Positions 1 through 8,842 of a stretch of DNA of 64,000 nucleotides are shown piece by piece. The stretch is taken from the NCBI GenBank assembly GCA_008711295.1, contig VUYV01000016.1, positions 5,195,871 through 5,259,870 of the forward strand. Direction: 5' to 3'. The position numbers and the translations under genes are program-made. A model generated the notes under the pieces. That model ran no database searches. It was not told the origin of the DNA and saw only the letters and a program-made list of their open reading frames with translations. The DNA is from Anarhynchus alexandrinus. Taxonomy: Eukaryota; Chordata; Aves; Charadriiformes; Charadriidae. Each line of letters starts with the position of its first letter. Position 1 is the stretch's first letter.

Positions 1-43
1 TGAAATTTTTCTGACTGTCCTAATTATTTTTTTTCATGTGAAG

Positions 44-89
44 CTTGCTAATGCAGGTCTCATCGCTGCTCACTCTGACAGTGAGTCAG
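44..89 (+). CDS. candidate short internal exon, unidentified gene
   Basis: A pyrimidine-rich stretch with a branch-like CCTAAT leads to an AG at 42-43, and a second AG follows at 55-56. The right edge is CAG then gtatgt at 90. A second possible donor (gtgagt) begins at 81, nine bases earlier, so the site is a tandem donor. Two frames are open. One reads LLMQVSSLLTLTVSQ and ends in phase 0, which fits the next candidate at 969. The other reads LANAGLIAAHSDSES and does not continue there without a stop. Lengths are 46 nt from the first AG or 33 nt from the second. I do not recognise the protein. Splice signals of this quality also occur by chance in introns, so this stays a candidate. Confidence 0.35.
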
Positions 90-968
90 GTATGTCTCTT
101 GATGGTACTTGTGCTTTTAGACCAATGGGGACAAAGTGATCCAGTTTTTCCTTCCTTCCAGGTGCAATTATGGGTCTCAATATAATAAAAATAAAATGAT
201 TTAATATCTGCAGAGGTTCATATGGCATATTTTCCATTTATTTTAAGTTAGGAAGCTAAAATATCTTAATTGATAATCCCATAAGGTTTATTTTTTCATG
301 AGCTCTCTTTTCTCTCTGAGGTTCTGTATTTTCAGGGTATTGCTAGTTCTGTAAATTTAGCTATCAGACTATTGTAATTTAAGGCCAAATCCTTCTCACA
401 GTTGAAATAAAAAATCCAGGGGTTTTATTGGAGTAGAATCAGATTTAAGGGACAGAGCCTGAATGGTCTTTAATTGTTTTAATCCCTGGACAGCCTTCCA
501 GCCTGGATGCTTCACAGGCACTGTAACTTTTTGCATTGGTTGAATCTCCCCTGATGTGAAATATAAAGATGATTTGTTATTCATGAGTTTGCTATATAGC
601 CTGCTAAAGTCAGTGGGATCAGTTTTTCTAGTTGCATTAAGGGGCTTTACGAGAGAAACCATATAGATTTTTGTTGTGGTGGGTTTTTTTTGGGGGGGGC
701 TTTATGTTTGTTTGTTTTTATTTTGGGGTTTGCTTACCCTTCTCTCATATTTCACTTCAATTTATTTAATTTGGTTGGCGAAACTATTGATATGATAGGA
801 TCTTTTCACAAAGTCTTGCCGCTCCTGTGGCAGCTTTTGATAGCATCAGTGTTTTGGTTGTTGTTTTATTTAAGCACCAAAATAAAGTATTACTTGTGTC
901 TCATATATATGTGTCCCTGTAAGCATGTTTGTCTCTTGTACTGATGTGTTTTTGCTCTCATCTTGTAG
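90..968. other. AT-rich DNA between two exon candidates
   Basis: No gene is recognised here. Positions about 371-650 hold phrases (ggccaaatcc at 383, gtcagtgggatcag at 608) that recall a decayed repeat common in reptile and bird DNA, but the match is too weak to name. There is a T/G-rich low-complexity tract at 671-730. The two short open frames here have no protein-like features. Confidence 0.4.
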
Positions 969-1033
969 TCCCCTGTAAATCTATCAACTGATGGGTCCAG
1001 TGGAGACAGCATCGACCTGCGATGCAGGAATAG
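969..1033 (+). CDS. candidate internal exon, unidentified gene
   Basis: The segment is preceded by tcatcttgtag and followed by gtcagt. Only one of three frames is open. It reads SPVNLSTDGSSGDSIDLR and then CRN, with two bases left over (start phase 0, end phase 2). This matches the phase-0 end of the candidate at 44-89. The peptide is rich in Ser, Asp and Gly, as in a disordered linker of an intracellular protein, and its codons are less AT-biased than the flanks. I cannot assign it to a family. Real exon status would need transcript data or conservation in other birds. Confidence 0.4.
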
Positions 1034-1139
1034 GTCAGTTTTGTTCAGTGACTGACTTTGGATTGCTCATATCACTTTCTTACACCATTGTTATGGTTTG
1101 AGAGTCCCATAACAATTTGTTGTCATTTAGACAATCATT

Positions 1140-1620
1140 CTATCACCCGATGACCCCTCCCCACCTGGGAAAGGGAATCGGGAAAGAACAAGGAAACCTG
1201 GGAGCTGAAGTATAAACAGATTTAATAGAACAAGATTAGATAATTAACATTAGCAGCACTAAGAACCGATATTGATCCCGACACCAATACAGAATATGCA
1301 AAGATTATACTCAGCCAATTACATCAGTAGGAAGCTGTGCACTCCCAGCAGTGGACAGCAAATGTCAGACACTGCGAGCGCTATGGCTTCAGGAGGAAGG
1401 GAAGGCCTCAGGGGTCTGGCACCAGGGCACGAAGTTCTCAGGATGGCAGCCATCAAGGGAGAGAGAGAACTTCACAGCAAACTTTCTAATTTATAGTGAA
1501 TGTGACATTGATGGTATGAAATAATCCTGTTGGCCAGCTTGGGTCAAGTGCCCGGGTCTCGCTCCTCCTCATCCCTGCACCTGGCAAGCTCGAAAACACT
1601 GAGACCTTGAGACCCACACA
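1140..1620 (+). mobile_element. probable avian LTR-retrotransposon (ERV-like) fragment
   Basis: The stretch is richer in GC than its flanks. From 1498 to 1620 it reads like a degraded version of a widespread avian LTR segment: a gaatgtgac phrase, then ggtatgaaataatcc, ttggccagcttgggtca, a C-rich block and a tail around cacctggcaagctc. The upstream part (gggaaagaacaaggaaacctgg, then an A-rich block with tttaatagaacaag) also fits the class. I see no gag, pol or env and no second LTR, so it would be a solo or truncated copy. This rests on recall of the general pattern, not on an alignment, so the boundaries are approximate. The 74-codon open frame at 1272 lies inside it and is probably not a gene. 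Confidence 0.45.
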
Positions 1621-2618
1621 CCATAGCTGTCTGTAAAGTAAATATTTTCACAAATTCAGACACTGGAGTCTTCTAAAAGTGCAGTTTTCCCAAGTATTAG
1701 AAGAGGAATTAGTCCTGTGTCGCTCAAACCAAGACAACCATTTTTCCACTGCTTAAGAACTCTTCAAAGAAATGTGCCCCTCTATCTGTCAGCAGAGCAG
1801 TAAGCGTAGTGAAGTTAGGATCTCTGCTGGTACATTGATCTACTTTTGCATTCCTAGTATTTCTTGTTGCAGGAACTGTCCTGTTTGAAGTATTCTTGCT
1901 GTCAGCTTTCCCGTTTGCATCCCAGTTGCATGAAGGTTAAAAGGAAGCTAGGAAAACGGAGTGTCAGAAGAGTATTCTGGTGCGATGATGTGTCAGTCAC
2001 AGTGATGATTCTTAATTGCTAAACAATTAGTTAATTTTTTAGGCAGGGAGGAGCTGGTGTTCTCACTGTAGCTGTTGTACTGGGCAATTTCTAAAAGTGG
2101 CAAAGTTTTATTTATCAATCAGCAAGCTAATATGAAAATAAAAAATATGGTAGACCATAGTTGTTGCCAGAAGAAAAGCATTGTTGCAGGATTGCTGAGT
2201 AATGGGGTAAAGCAGCATGTAGGTTAAACATTTGTTGGAGTTGATGGGGTAGATATGTTGGTCCACAGTAGTCACTGTTCAGAGCTAAATAAAAGGACAG
2301 CAAAACACAGAATTCCTTCAAAAGTCCAAAGCATCACGTGTTTAATTCTGGTTTTGTTTCTGAAGACATAAAAAACTCTGTACCACACCCAGAAATGTAG
2401 CAATGAAACAGGGTTTGTTTGCCAGTGCCAGCTAAATGGTGTAAAAGGGAAAGCCATGTATCGTATGACTCCTGATTTTTATTTTTGTGCTGATATTAAA
2501 CATACAAATGGTTTTAATGTACAGTCTAAACAGTGGCATGTACCATTTCGTACAAACAGTGGAGGGAATTATCATTGTTTTAATTTTTTTCTGCTAATAA
2601 TTAATCTATCTTTAAAAG
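1621..2618. other. AT-rich DNA without a recognised gene
   Basis: Short open frames on both strands at 2127-2644 overlap one another and look like chance. A branch-like ctgctaataat and a pyrimidine tract at 2583-2600 lead into the exon candidate at 2619. Confidence 0.4.
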
Positions 2619-2696
2619 AACTCAACAGAACACATCAAATCTAAAATTGAGAGCTTTTTAATCTCTGAGAAGTCTCAAGTCCAGTTTGTCTCACAG
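2619..2696 (+). CDS. weak exon candidate (78 nt)
   Basis: An AG at 2617-2618 follows a pyrimidine tract and a TACTAAC-like branch site. The right edge is CTCACAG then gtaaaa. Only frame 0 is open over 26 codons; it includes NSTEHIKSKIESFLIS followed by EKSQVQFVSQ. Start and end phases are both 0, so it does not join directly to the candidate at 969-1033, which ends in phase 2. Another exon would be needed between them. The protein is not recognised. It could be a pseudo-exon. Confidence 0.22.
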
Positions 2697-2835
2697 GTAA
2701 AACCAGATATATTTGATTATGATAGGTAAGGCCTGAAAATGAAACTCAAGCATCCTCATTGATAGGAGGAATAAATGTTGGTCTGCAAAGACACTCTTTA
2801 TGTATATCATATGAAGAAAGCTGTTATATGAGGAA

Positions 2836-2838
<3 letters not shown>

Positions 2839-2871
<33 letters not shown>

Positions 2872-2883
2872 AGAGAGAGAGAG
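2839..2883. repeat. (TC)n then (GA)n palindromic microsatellite
   Basis: A run of TC dinucleotides (2839-2870) is followed directly by GA dinucleotides (2871-2883), then a short TATATAT tract. The switch point makes a perfect inverted repeat of at least 13 bp per arm with no spacer. The Ser/Leu and Arg/Glu runs in open frames on both strands here are translations of the repeat, not genes. Confidence 0.95.
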
Positions 2884-2924
2884 TATATATATTGTTCTCT
2901 TTTGTCTGTGCACAACTTCTGCAG

Positions 2925-3210
2925 GCTTTTGGAGGCACTAACTAAGGAGAATTCAGGGAACCAGAAGGCATAGTGCTGTACTTGAAAGCAAAAATATGTG
3001 GAAATCGTACATGAAGATATTTGTGAAGAGTAACAGTGATGCCCTGTTGGACAAGAGGACCTTTTTTAGAGAGATAGTGTTAGAGTATGATGTGAGGAAA
3101 AGCAAGACCAGTGGCGTAGGTAACTTGCTGAGTGAAAAGGTTAGGGCGAGTCTGAGACAGAGGTGCTGAGGGTAGAGGGTGGTGTGTGATACTTGAATGT
3201 TCCATTTCAC
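2925..3210 (-). repeat. strand-skewed block, possible decayed repeat
   Basis: The plus strand is purine-rich, so the minus strand is rich in C and T, with phrases such as cttttcctcac and ctctgtctcag. An 85-codon minus-strand frame (2953-3210) is open but hydrophobic and low in complexity. The composition resembles blocks at 23370, 41344 and 52980 and could be a remnant of an old LINE. There is no named match. Confidence 0.2.
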
Positions 3211-5090
3211 TGGAAGTGAAGATCAGGTGATTGAGCAGGAGGCAGGAATTGTCTTAAAAATGTGTCTGTTCTTTGGTCCCCAAGTGTGCCCTGTGATACA
3301 CTCTGTGCTTGTGACCAATGATATCTTTTTCTCAAGTCCACAGCATCACAGATGTGCATGTGTGCTTTTGTGTGTGGATAGGTGCCCTAAGGATTATTGT
3401 GATGCTCTTAACCATCTCCTTTGCTCTTCTCTTCACTGACAGATGCAAACACCAGGGGGAGAATGTTAGCTGTTTCTTCTTTCCTCAGTTTCCTGTCTTT
3501 CTTCTACAGCAGCAGCAAAGAATAGGATGGGCTGTTTTCACAGAGGCTCCTCAGATACTGTGGGGCTGAAGGAAGAGAAAAAGCTGAAAAGTTATTCCAA
3601 ATAATCTTTGGCTAATATGCAAGAAAAATGTACTGTGAGCTTAACTAACAGAAGAAGCTATAGTTGGTCAATTGTTAGCATAAAGGGAGTTTGAATAAGT
3701 GACTGATTATTTTCATAGTATTTCAGTAGTTTCAAAGTATGAATTGTAAAGAACTTAATTTGGCATCATTTAAAGTACCCCCTCATAATGCAGGAGAAGA
3801 CAAAAGCCTCTTGGAGGCTACTATAAGGTTTGTTGTACAAATTTAGTTTTGAAAGAAAAGTGAATTTGTCTGACATTATAAAAATCAACTTTGTGTCCTG
3901 TAAGCTATTTCCTATTTGGTGTGTATGGAAAATTCTCGCTCAGTGGAAGGTAAGGTCAACATAAACAGAGACTGCTTCCTAAATAATTTAATATTGATAT
4001 GGTGTTTAATTGTGCACTAAACAATAAACAGGGACAGTCCTTTTTTGTTTACGTAGAGATTTAGAAATAATTATATTGCTCTCCATTCTTCTGGGTTTTA
4101 TTAGAAAAGACATTGAAGGCAAATAGAACAGTGACAAAGCTAATAATAGGTCTTTTATGGAATAAGACTCTTTTTGTTTTGCCAAACTAGAGCATTTTTA
4201 CTTCCTTGTGCTTTTAGGTTGACTCTTTTTTAAAAGTGGAAAAAGGGAGATACAAAGATATGATTTCGGTTTTGTTTCAGCTGTGTTGATTCAGAGCTGC
4301 TTGTTGTTGTCTGTGAGCTCCATGTATAGTTTTTATTTTATTTTTATTCTATTTTTGTTTAGAATTGAACTAAACTGCTGCCTCTGCTTTCTTTTAGTCA
4401 TGAAACATCTCTAGAGATGTTCTGTCCAGCTTGCATATTTACTTTCTTGGTGGTTATGCGTGAACGTGTGTATGTGCTTACCTGCAGTTGCAGTTCTAAT
4501 GTCAGTTGTGAAAATGGGCAGGAGGTTCCTATAAATTACAAGGCAAAATGCTGGAGCCTCAGGAGCTAGGAATGGGGTACACTTGTACATGTTACTTCAA
4601 CCTACAGAGTTTGGCTTATTTCCTAGTGTGCATAATGCTCACATTGCTGTGTATGTTTCTAGATATTTCATACATAAGTATTTGCCTAAGTAATTTTAAA
4701 GACAAAGTACGTCTAAGTGCAGGACGGCAACTCTTATCTTCAAAGCCCCTACAGTGCTTCTGGCACAATAGGAACATGTAGCTGTGTATGAATAATTGAA
4801 TGTCAGCAATTAGAACCATTATTAAAATAGGAAGCTACTGTGACTGTATTTTCTGCTCATTGTCTCTGTTCTGTCTGTTCCTCCTATAAGTGGTATGCTT
4901 GGCTGACAACTTAAAGCTAAATATTTCTTGCTTCCTTTTGGTGTTATATTTTGTCTCACACAGTAGTAGCATTCCACAAATGATAATTACCATAGGTAGA
5001 AATACAGTCTGCAGTGGTGCTATATTACAATCACCACCAAACCCTCTGGCCTTGCAGAAGTGGGAATGGCAAAATGTTTGTACTCCTTGA
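3211..5090. other. AT-rich DNA without a recognised gene
   Basis: I see only short, low-complexity open frames and T-rich tracts. A short open segment ending at a good donor (AAG then gtaagg at about 3950) has no convincing acceptor. Confidence 0.4.
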
Positions 5091-5348
5091 GTTCAGTGGG
5101 GAAATGCTCTGCAGGATGATCGTTCTTTCTCAGCACATGCACACCCTGTCTTTTCACTCTAACCTTTTGTAGTAGGTGCTGCCGGTGTGCAACATTGGGA
5201 AGGGGCTGAGGTTTCTGCTTGGGCTCTGGGTGGGACATTCAGTCTCAGAGCCAAGACTTGCAAGGGACTGGACACCAGATTGGTGCAGTGCCTCTGTGCT
5301 GTGGGAAAGCGTGGAGGGACCATTCTCACAGGGTGGTTTTGGGGCAGT

Positions 5349-5690
5349 TCATAGCAGGGACAGGGCTAAAGACAATATTGCCTCTGGGTATTTCTGCTGC
5401 TGTTCCTCCATGGGAGAGGGAGAAGACAGTGAAAGAGCACGAGCTGGGCTGTTTGAGACTTTGTGTTCTGTGGTCCTTCTGTACTCCCTCAGCAGCTGTC
5501 TGACAGCTTCCCTAAATTTGGATGGATTTTGCCCATAGTGAAATGACATAAGCACCAATACATCCATCCCCAACTCCTGCAGCTGTTTGGAAATCCTTGC
5601 AATTGGCAGCTCAGTCTCCATTGCAGTATGATTCTGGATTTCCTTCCTCTCCTCCTCTAATGAAGGAGGGATTCACCTTTTCAAATATAG
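5349..5690 (-). CDS. open reading frame of unknown status, about 100 codons
   Basis: This minus-strand frame is open from a stop near 5687. The first ATG is at 5621 and the stop codon is at 5349-5351. The ATG-initiated part is 90 residues. Residues 1-50 look protein-like, with stretches such as ARISKQLQELGMDVLVLM and KFREAVRQLLREYRR that would form amphipathic helices. The C-terminal part is Ser/Pro/Leu rich. The surrounding 5100-5660 is higher in GC than its flanks, which itself favours long chance frames, and the plus strand also carries overlapping open frames (5176-5538). No splice acceptor or promoter is evident, and I do not recognise a family. Confidence 0.2.
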
Positions 5691-6791
5691 AGCAGTAACC
5701 TTCTTCTCCCTCTTTCCACTTCTCTCAATTATCAGGTGTGCACTATATCTAGGAATCTAATTTTAAATTAACTTGTCACCCTACATCCCATCTGTAGGGG
5801 TTTACAATTTTAAACCAATTGCCTTTGAGGTGACTTTATATACTGTTCCATTAACATATACATATTAATTCTAGGGCACCTACAGATTACAGAATAAAAT
5901 CCCCTATTGAGCAAGTCCTCTTCAGGGAAAAGTAGTTTGCGTTTGATTTGCTGTAGAATGAGAGCTGTGATATGTCAAAACATAACATTGAGTGGGGCTG
6001 TTGAATGACTGTATTAATACAAGACATTTTAGGGCAGTTTTAGTCTAGATACCAAATATCAGATGGATTTTTTTTTTATCTCGGTTGTGTTCCATCATCC
6101 GTGGATATTTTAGTACAATGTATGAGAGAGTAAAACTATTGCTGCCTGAATTTGTAAGTATTTGCATGACCACCCAAGGTACTGACTTCCCCTTGAAAGC
6201 ATTTTTACATTAATTTTATTAAAGAATTGCGTAAATAAAATGATGGGAGCTTAGATTGTATTTGAGACTGTTAAATCCCTAGATTTTGCTGTTGTAAATC
6301 ACACTGTTATTAGTGACATGATACAGAGTGAGACTCCTGTGTGATGCTGCTGTGCTTGCACTGTCTCAACTACAGGAATGACAACAGTCATACTTAGGCC
6401 AGCAGTCACCTTACAGTCCAGCGGCTGCACTCACTTGGGGTAAGAAACAGCTTTCTGTGGTTGAAAAGAGCAATATTTAGTTTTATGGTGTAATGCATAG
6501 TTTGTGCTTCATTCTTTATCCTGAGGTAAACAGCATTAGTATCATAATAGAGAACAGTAATTTTCCTTTGGAAAAAAGAATTTTGTTTCCCTTTCATGCC
6601 CCTACAGTTGTATTCTTGCCAGCCAAGATGAAGTGATTTGGATTTCCATAGGTTGTGACATAACCAATAGTTTCTTTTAAAGCAAAAGGGAGCCTCACTT
6701 GCACTTCTGTGACAGAAGAACTGAGACATGAGTAACTTGAGTACCAAAAATTGGTAGATCTCCGTCCCTTTCCCATTAGCTTAGCCTGCAG
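5691..6791. other. AT-rich DNA without a recognised gene
   Basis: A 113-codon minus-strand open frame (6406-6747) has no recognisable domain and no splice or promoter context, so I treat it as chance. Confidence 0.35.
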
Positions 6792-6827
6792 ACATCTAAC
6801 TCTTCCAGGCTCCCTTTTGAAGAAAAG
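6792..6827 (+). CDS. weak microexon candidate (36 nt)
   Basis: Both edges are strong: a pyrimidine-rich tccgtccctttcccatta and then gcctgcag before it, and AAAAG followed by gtaagt after it. Frame 0 reads TSNSSRLPFEEK. Frame 1 reads HLTLPGSLLKK and is also open. The length is a multiple of three, so inclusion would keep the frame, as is usual for neural microexons. Phase 0 fits the candidates at 2619-2696 and 12328-12368. The gene is not recognised. Confidence 0.25.
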
Positions 6828-7229
6828 GTAAGTTAGAGCTGAAGGGTCACTTGCAAATGGCAACCTGGGGGTCAGTAGCAGCAACAAAGGCAAAGAGAAG
6901 GTGCTCGTGAGGGAAGGCAGGGAAGAGATTAAAGAGTTTGGCAGAGCTGTAGTGTAGAGGCAAAGGAGGAAGGCAGCTATGTCAAGTACCTGGATTGGTG
7001 AGGGACTGAATTTTTAAAATGCTCATAAATGCAAGGGCATAATTTTATTGTTCTATTAAGAAAACAAAACTAAAACTGGAACTGGCTATTCTAAAAGCAC
7101 TTCAGCAGATGCTAAACAAATCTTGTATTGGCCATTTAAAAATTCAGTAGGCTGTTTGTCTCCGCGTAGTTTGTGTATACTAGTTTGCATGTTGTGTATA
7201 TATAGTACAACTTGTGATGCATAAGTAGA
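6828..7229. other. AT-rich flank upstream of CR1
   Basis: I see no gene. The TATA-rich stretch at 7190-7210 is ordinary AT-rich DNA and not evidence for a promoter. Confidence 0.4.
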
Positions 7230-7230
7230 A

Positions 7231-8745
7231 AAACCGCCCACTGTAGAAGAAGATCAAGTGCGGGACCACCTGAGGAACCTGAAGGTGCACAAGTCCATGG
7301 GACCTGATGAGATACATCCGCGGGTCCTGAGGGAACTGGCAGATGAAGTCGCTAAGCCACTAGCCATCATATTTGAGAAGTCGTGGCAGTCTGGCGAGGT
7401 TCCTGATGACTGGAAAAGGGGAAACATAACCCCCATTTTCAAAAAGGGAAATAAGGAAGACCCGGGGAACTACAGGCCAGTCAGTCTCACCTCTGTGCCT
7501 GGCAAGATCATGGAGCAGATCCTCCTGGAAACTCTGCTGAGGCACACAGAAATCAAAGAGGTGATTGGTGACAGCCAGCATGGCTTCACCAAGGGCAGAT
7601 CATGCCTGACTAATTTGGTGGCCTTCTACGAAGGGGTCACAACGGCGGTGGACAAAGGAAGATCGACTGATGTCATCTACTTGGACTTGTGCAAGGCATT
7701 TGATACTGTCCCACACGATATCCTGGTCTCTAAATTGGAGAGACATGGATTTGACAAATGGACCATTCGATGGATAAAGAACTGGCTGGACGGTCGCACT
7801 CAAAGAGTTGCGGTCAACGGCTCGATGTCCAAGTGGAGACCAGTGACAAGTGGCGTTCCTCAGGGGTCGGTGCTGGGACCTGTACTGTTCAACATCTTTG
7901 TAGGAGATATGGACAGTGGGGTCGAGAGCACCCTCAGCAAGTTTGCCGATGATACCAAGCTGTTTGGCGAGGTAGACACGCTGGAAGGGAGGGATGCCAT
8001 CCAGAGGGACCTGGACAGGCTGGAGAGGTGGGCCCAAGCCAACCTCATGCAGTTCAATAAGGCCAAATGCAAGGTCTTACATCTAGGTCGGGGCAATCCC
8101 AAGCACAATTACAGGTTGGGCGGGGAATGGCTGGAGAGCAGCACTGAGGAGAAGGACCTGGGTGTGCTGATCGACGAGAAGCTCAACATGAGCCAGCAAT
8201 GTGCGATCGCAGCCCAGAAGGCCAACCGCATCCTGGGCTGCATCAAAAGAAGTGTGGCCAGCAGGGCGAGGGAGGTGATTCTGCCCCTCTACTCCACTCT
8301 CGTGAGACCCCACCTGGAGTACTGCGTCCAGCTCTGGAGTCCCCAACATAAGAAGGACATGGACCTGTTGGAGCGTGTCCAGAGGAGGGCCACGAGGATG
8401 ATCCGAGGGCTGGAGCACCTCTCCTATGAGGAGAGGCTGAAGGAGTTGGGGCTGTTCAGCCTGGAGAAGAGAAGGCTCCGGGGAGATCTTATTGCGGCCT
8501 TTCAGTACCTAAAGGGGGCCTACAGGAGAGCTGGGGAAGGACTTTTTACTAGGGCATGTAGTGACAGGACAAGGGGGAATGGCTTCAAACTGGAAGAGGG
8601 CAGGTTTAGATTGAACATTAGGAAGAAGTTTTTCACTTTGAGGGTGGTGAGGCACTGGAACAGGTTGCCCAGAGAGGTTGTTGAGTCCCCATCCCTGGAG
8701 GTGTTCAAGGCCAGGCTGGACGTGGCCTTGGGCAACCTGGTCTAG
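7231..8745 (+). CDS. CR1 ORF2 C-terminal part: reverse transcriptase, unbroken
   Basis: The product would copy CR1 RNA into DNA at a nicked chromosomal target. The 5' part of ORF2, including the endonuclease domain, is missing. Counting from the GTG codon at 7258, residues 12-80 hold the fingers region ([12 protein letters not shown], then NYRPVSLTS). Residues 139-151 ([13 protein letters not shown]) carry the first catalytic Asp (143). [10 protein letters not shown] lies at 199-208 and the FADD box with the paired Asp at 229-232. The thumb and CR1-specific C-terminal region follow, including [16 protein letters not shown] (348-363). The frame has no stop or shift over about 500 codons. It is open upstream of the GTG to about 7225, where it leaves the element. 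With no start codon or promoter of its own it is probably not expressed as a functional protein, although the catalytic residues are intact. Confidence 0.95.
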   Translation, partial: KPPTVEEDQVRDHLRNLKVHKSMGPDEIHPRVLRELADEVAKPLAIIFEKSWQSGEVPDDWKRGNITPIFKKGNKEDPGNYRPVSLTSVPGKIMEQILLETLLRHTEIKEVIGDSQHGFTKGRSCLTNLVAFYEGVTTAVDKGRSTDVIYLDLCKAFDTVPHDILVSKLERHGFDKWTIRWIKNWLDGRTQRVAVNGSMSKWRPVTSGVPQGSVLGPVLFNIFVGDMDSGVESTLSKFADDTKLFGEVDTLEGRDAIQRDLDRLERWAQANLMQFNKAKCKVLHLGRGNPKHNYRLGGEWLESSTEEKDLGVLIDEKLNMSQQCAIAAQKANRILGCIKRSVASRAREVILPLYSTLVRPHLEYCVQLWSPQHKKDMDLLERVQRRATRMIRGLEHLSYEERLKELGLFSLEKRRLRGDLIAAFQYLKGAYRRAGEGLFTRACSDRTRGNGFKLEEGRFRLNIRKKFFTLRVVRHWNRLPREVVESPSLEVFKARLDVALGNLV

Positions 8746-8816
8746 TGGGAGGTGTCCCTGCCTATGGCAGGGGGGTTGGAACTCGATGATCTTCAAGGTC
8801 CTTTCCAACCTAAACC

Positions 8817-8842
8817 ATTCTATGATTCTATGATTCTATGAT
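8817..8842 (+). repeat. CR1 3'-terminal 8-bp repeat
   Basis: ATTCTATG occurs three times in tandem and is followed by AT. This short repeat is the hallmark of avian CR1 3' ends and marks where reverse transcription started. Confidence 0.95.

Larger units (their letters stand above)
7231..8842 (+). mobile_element. 5'-truncated CR1 LINE, young and well preserved
   Basis: This is a non-LTR retrotransposon of the CR1 clade. It holds the reverse transcriptase and C-terminal part of ORF2 (7231-8745), a short 3' UTR with the CR1 tail phrases gggaggtgtccctgcc and gatcttcaaggtcctttcc, and the 8-bp end repeat ATTCTATG in three copies (8817-8840). The 5' end is cut inside ORF2 at about 7231, as is usual for CR1 because reverse transcription often stops early. 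I see no clear target-site duplication, as is common for CR1. The undamaged reading frame and clean 3' end suggest a fairly recent insertion. Confidence 0.97.

Noticed and set aside
2691..2941. Open frames on both strands with Ser/Leu or Arg/Glu repeats
   Set aside because: They are translations of the TC/GA microsatellite.
7254..8808. Several minus-strand and off-frame open frames of up to 145 codons
   Set aside because: They lie in the shadow of the CR1 reverse transcriptase frame.
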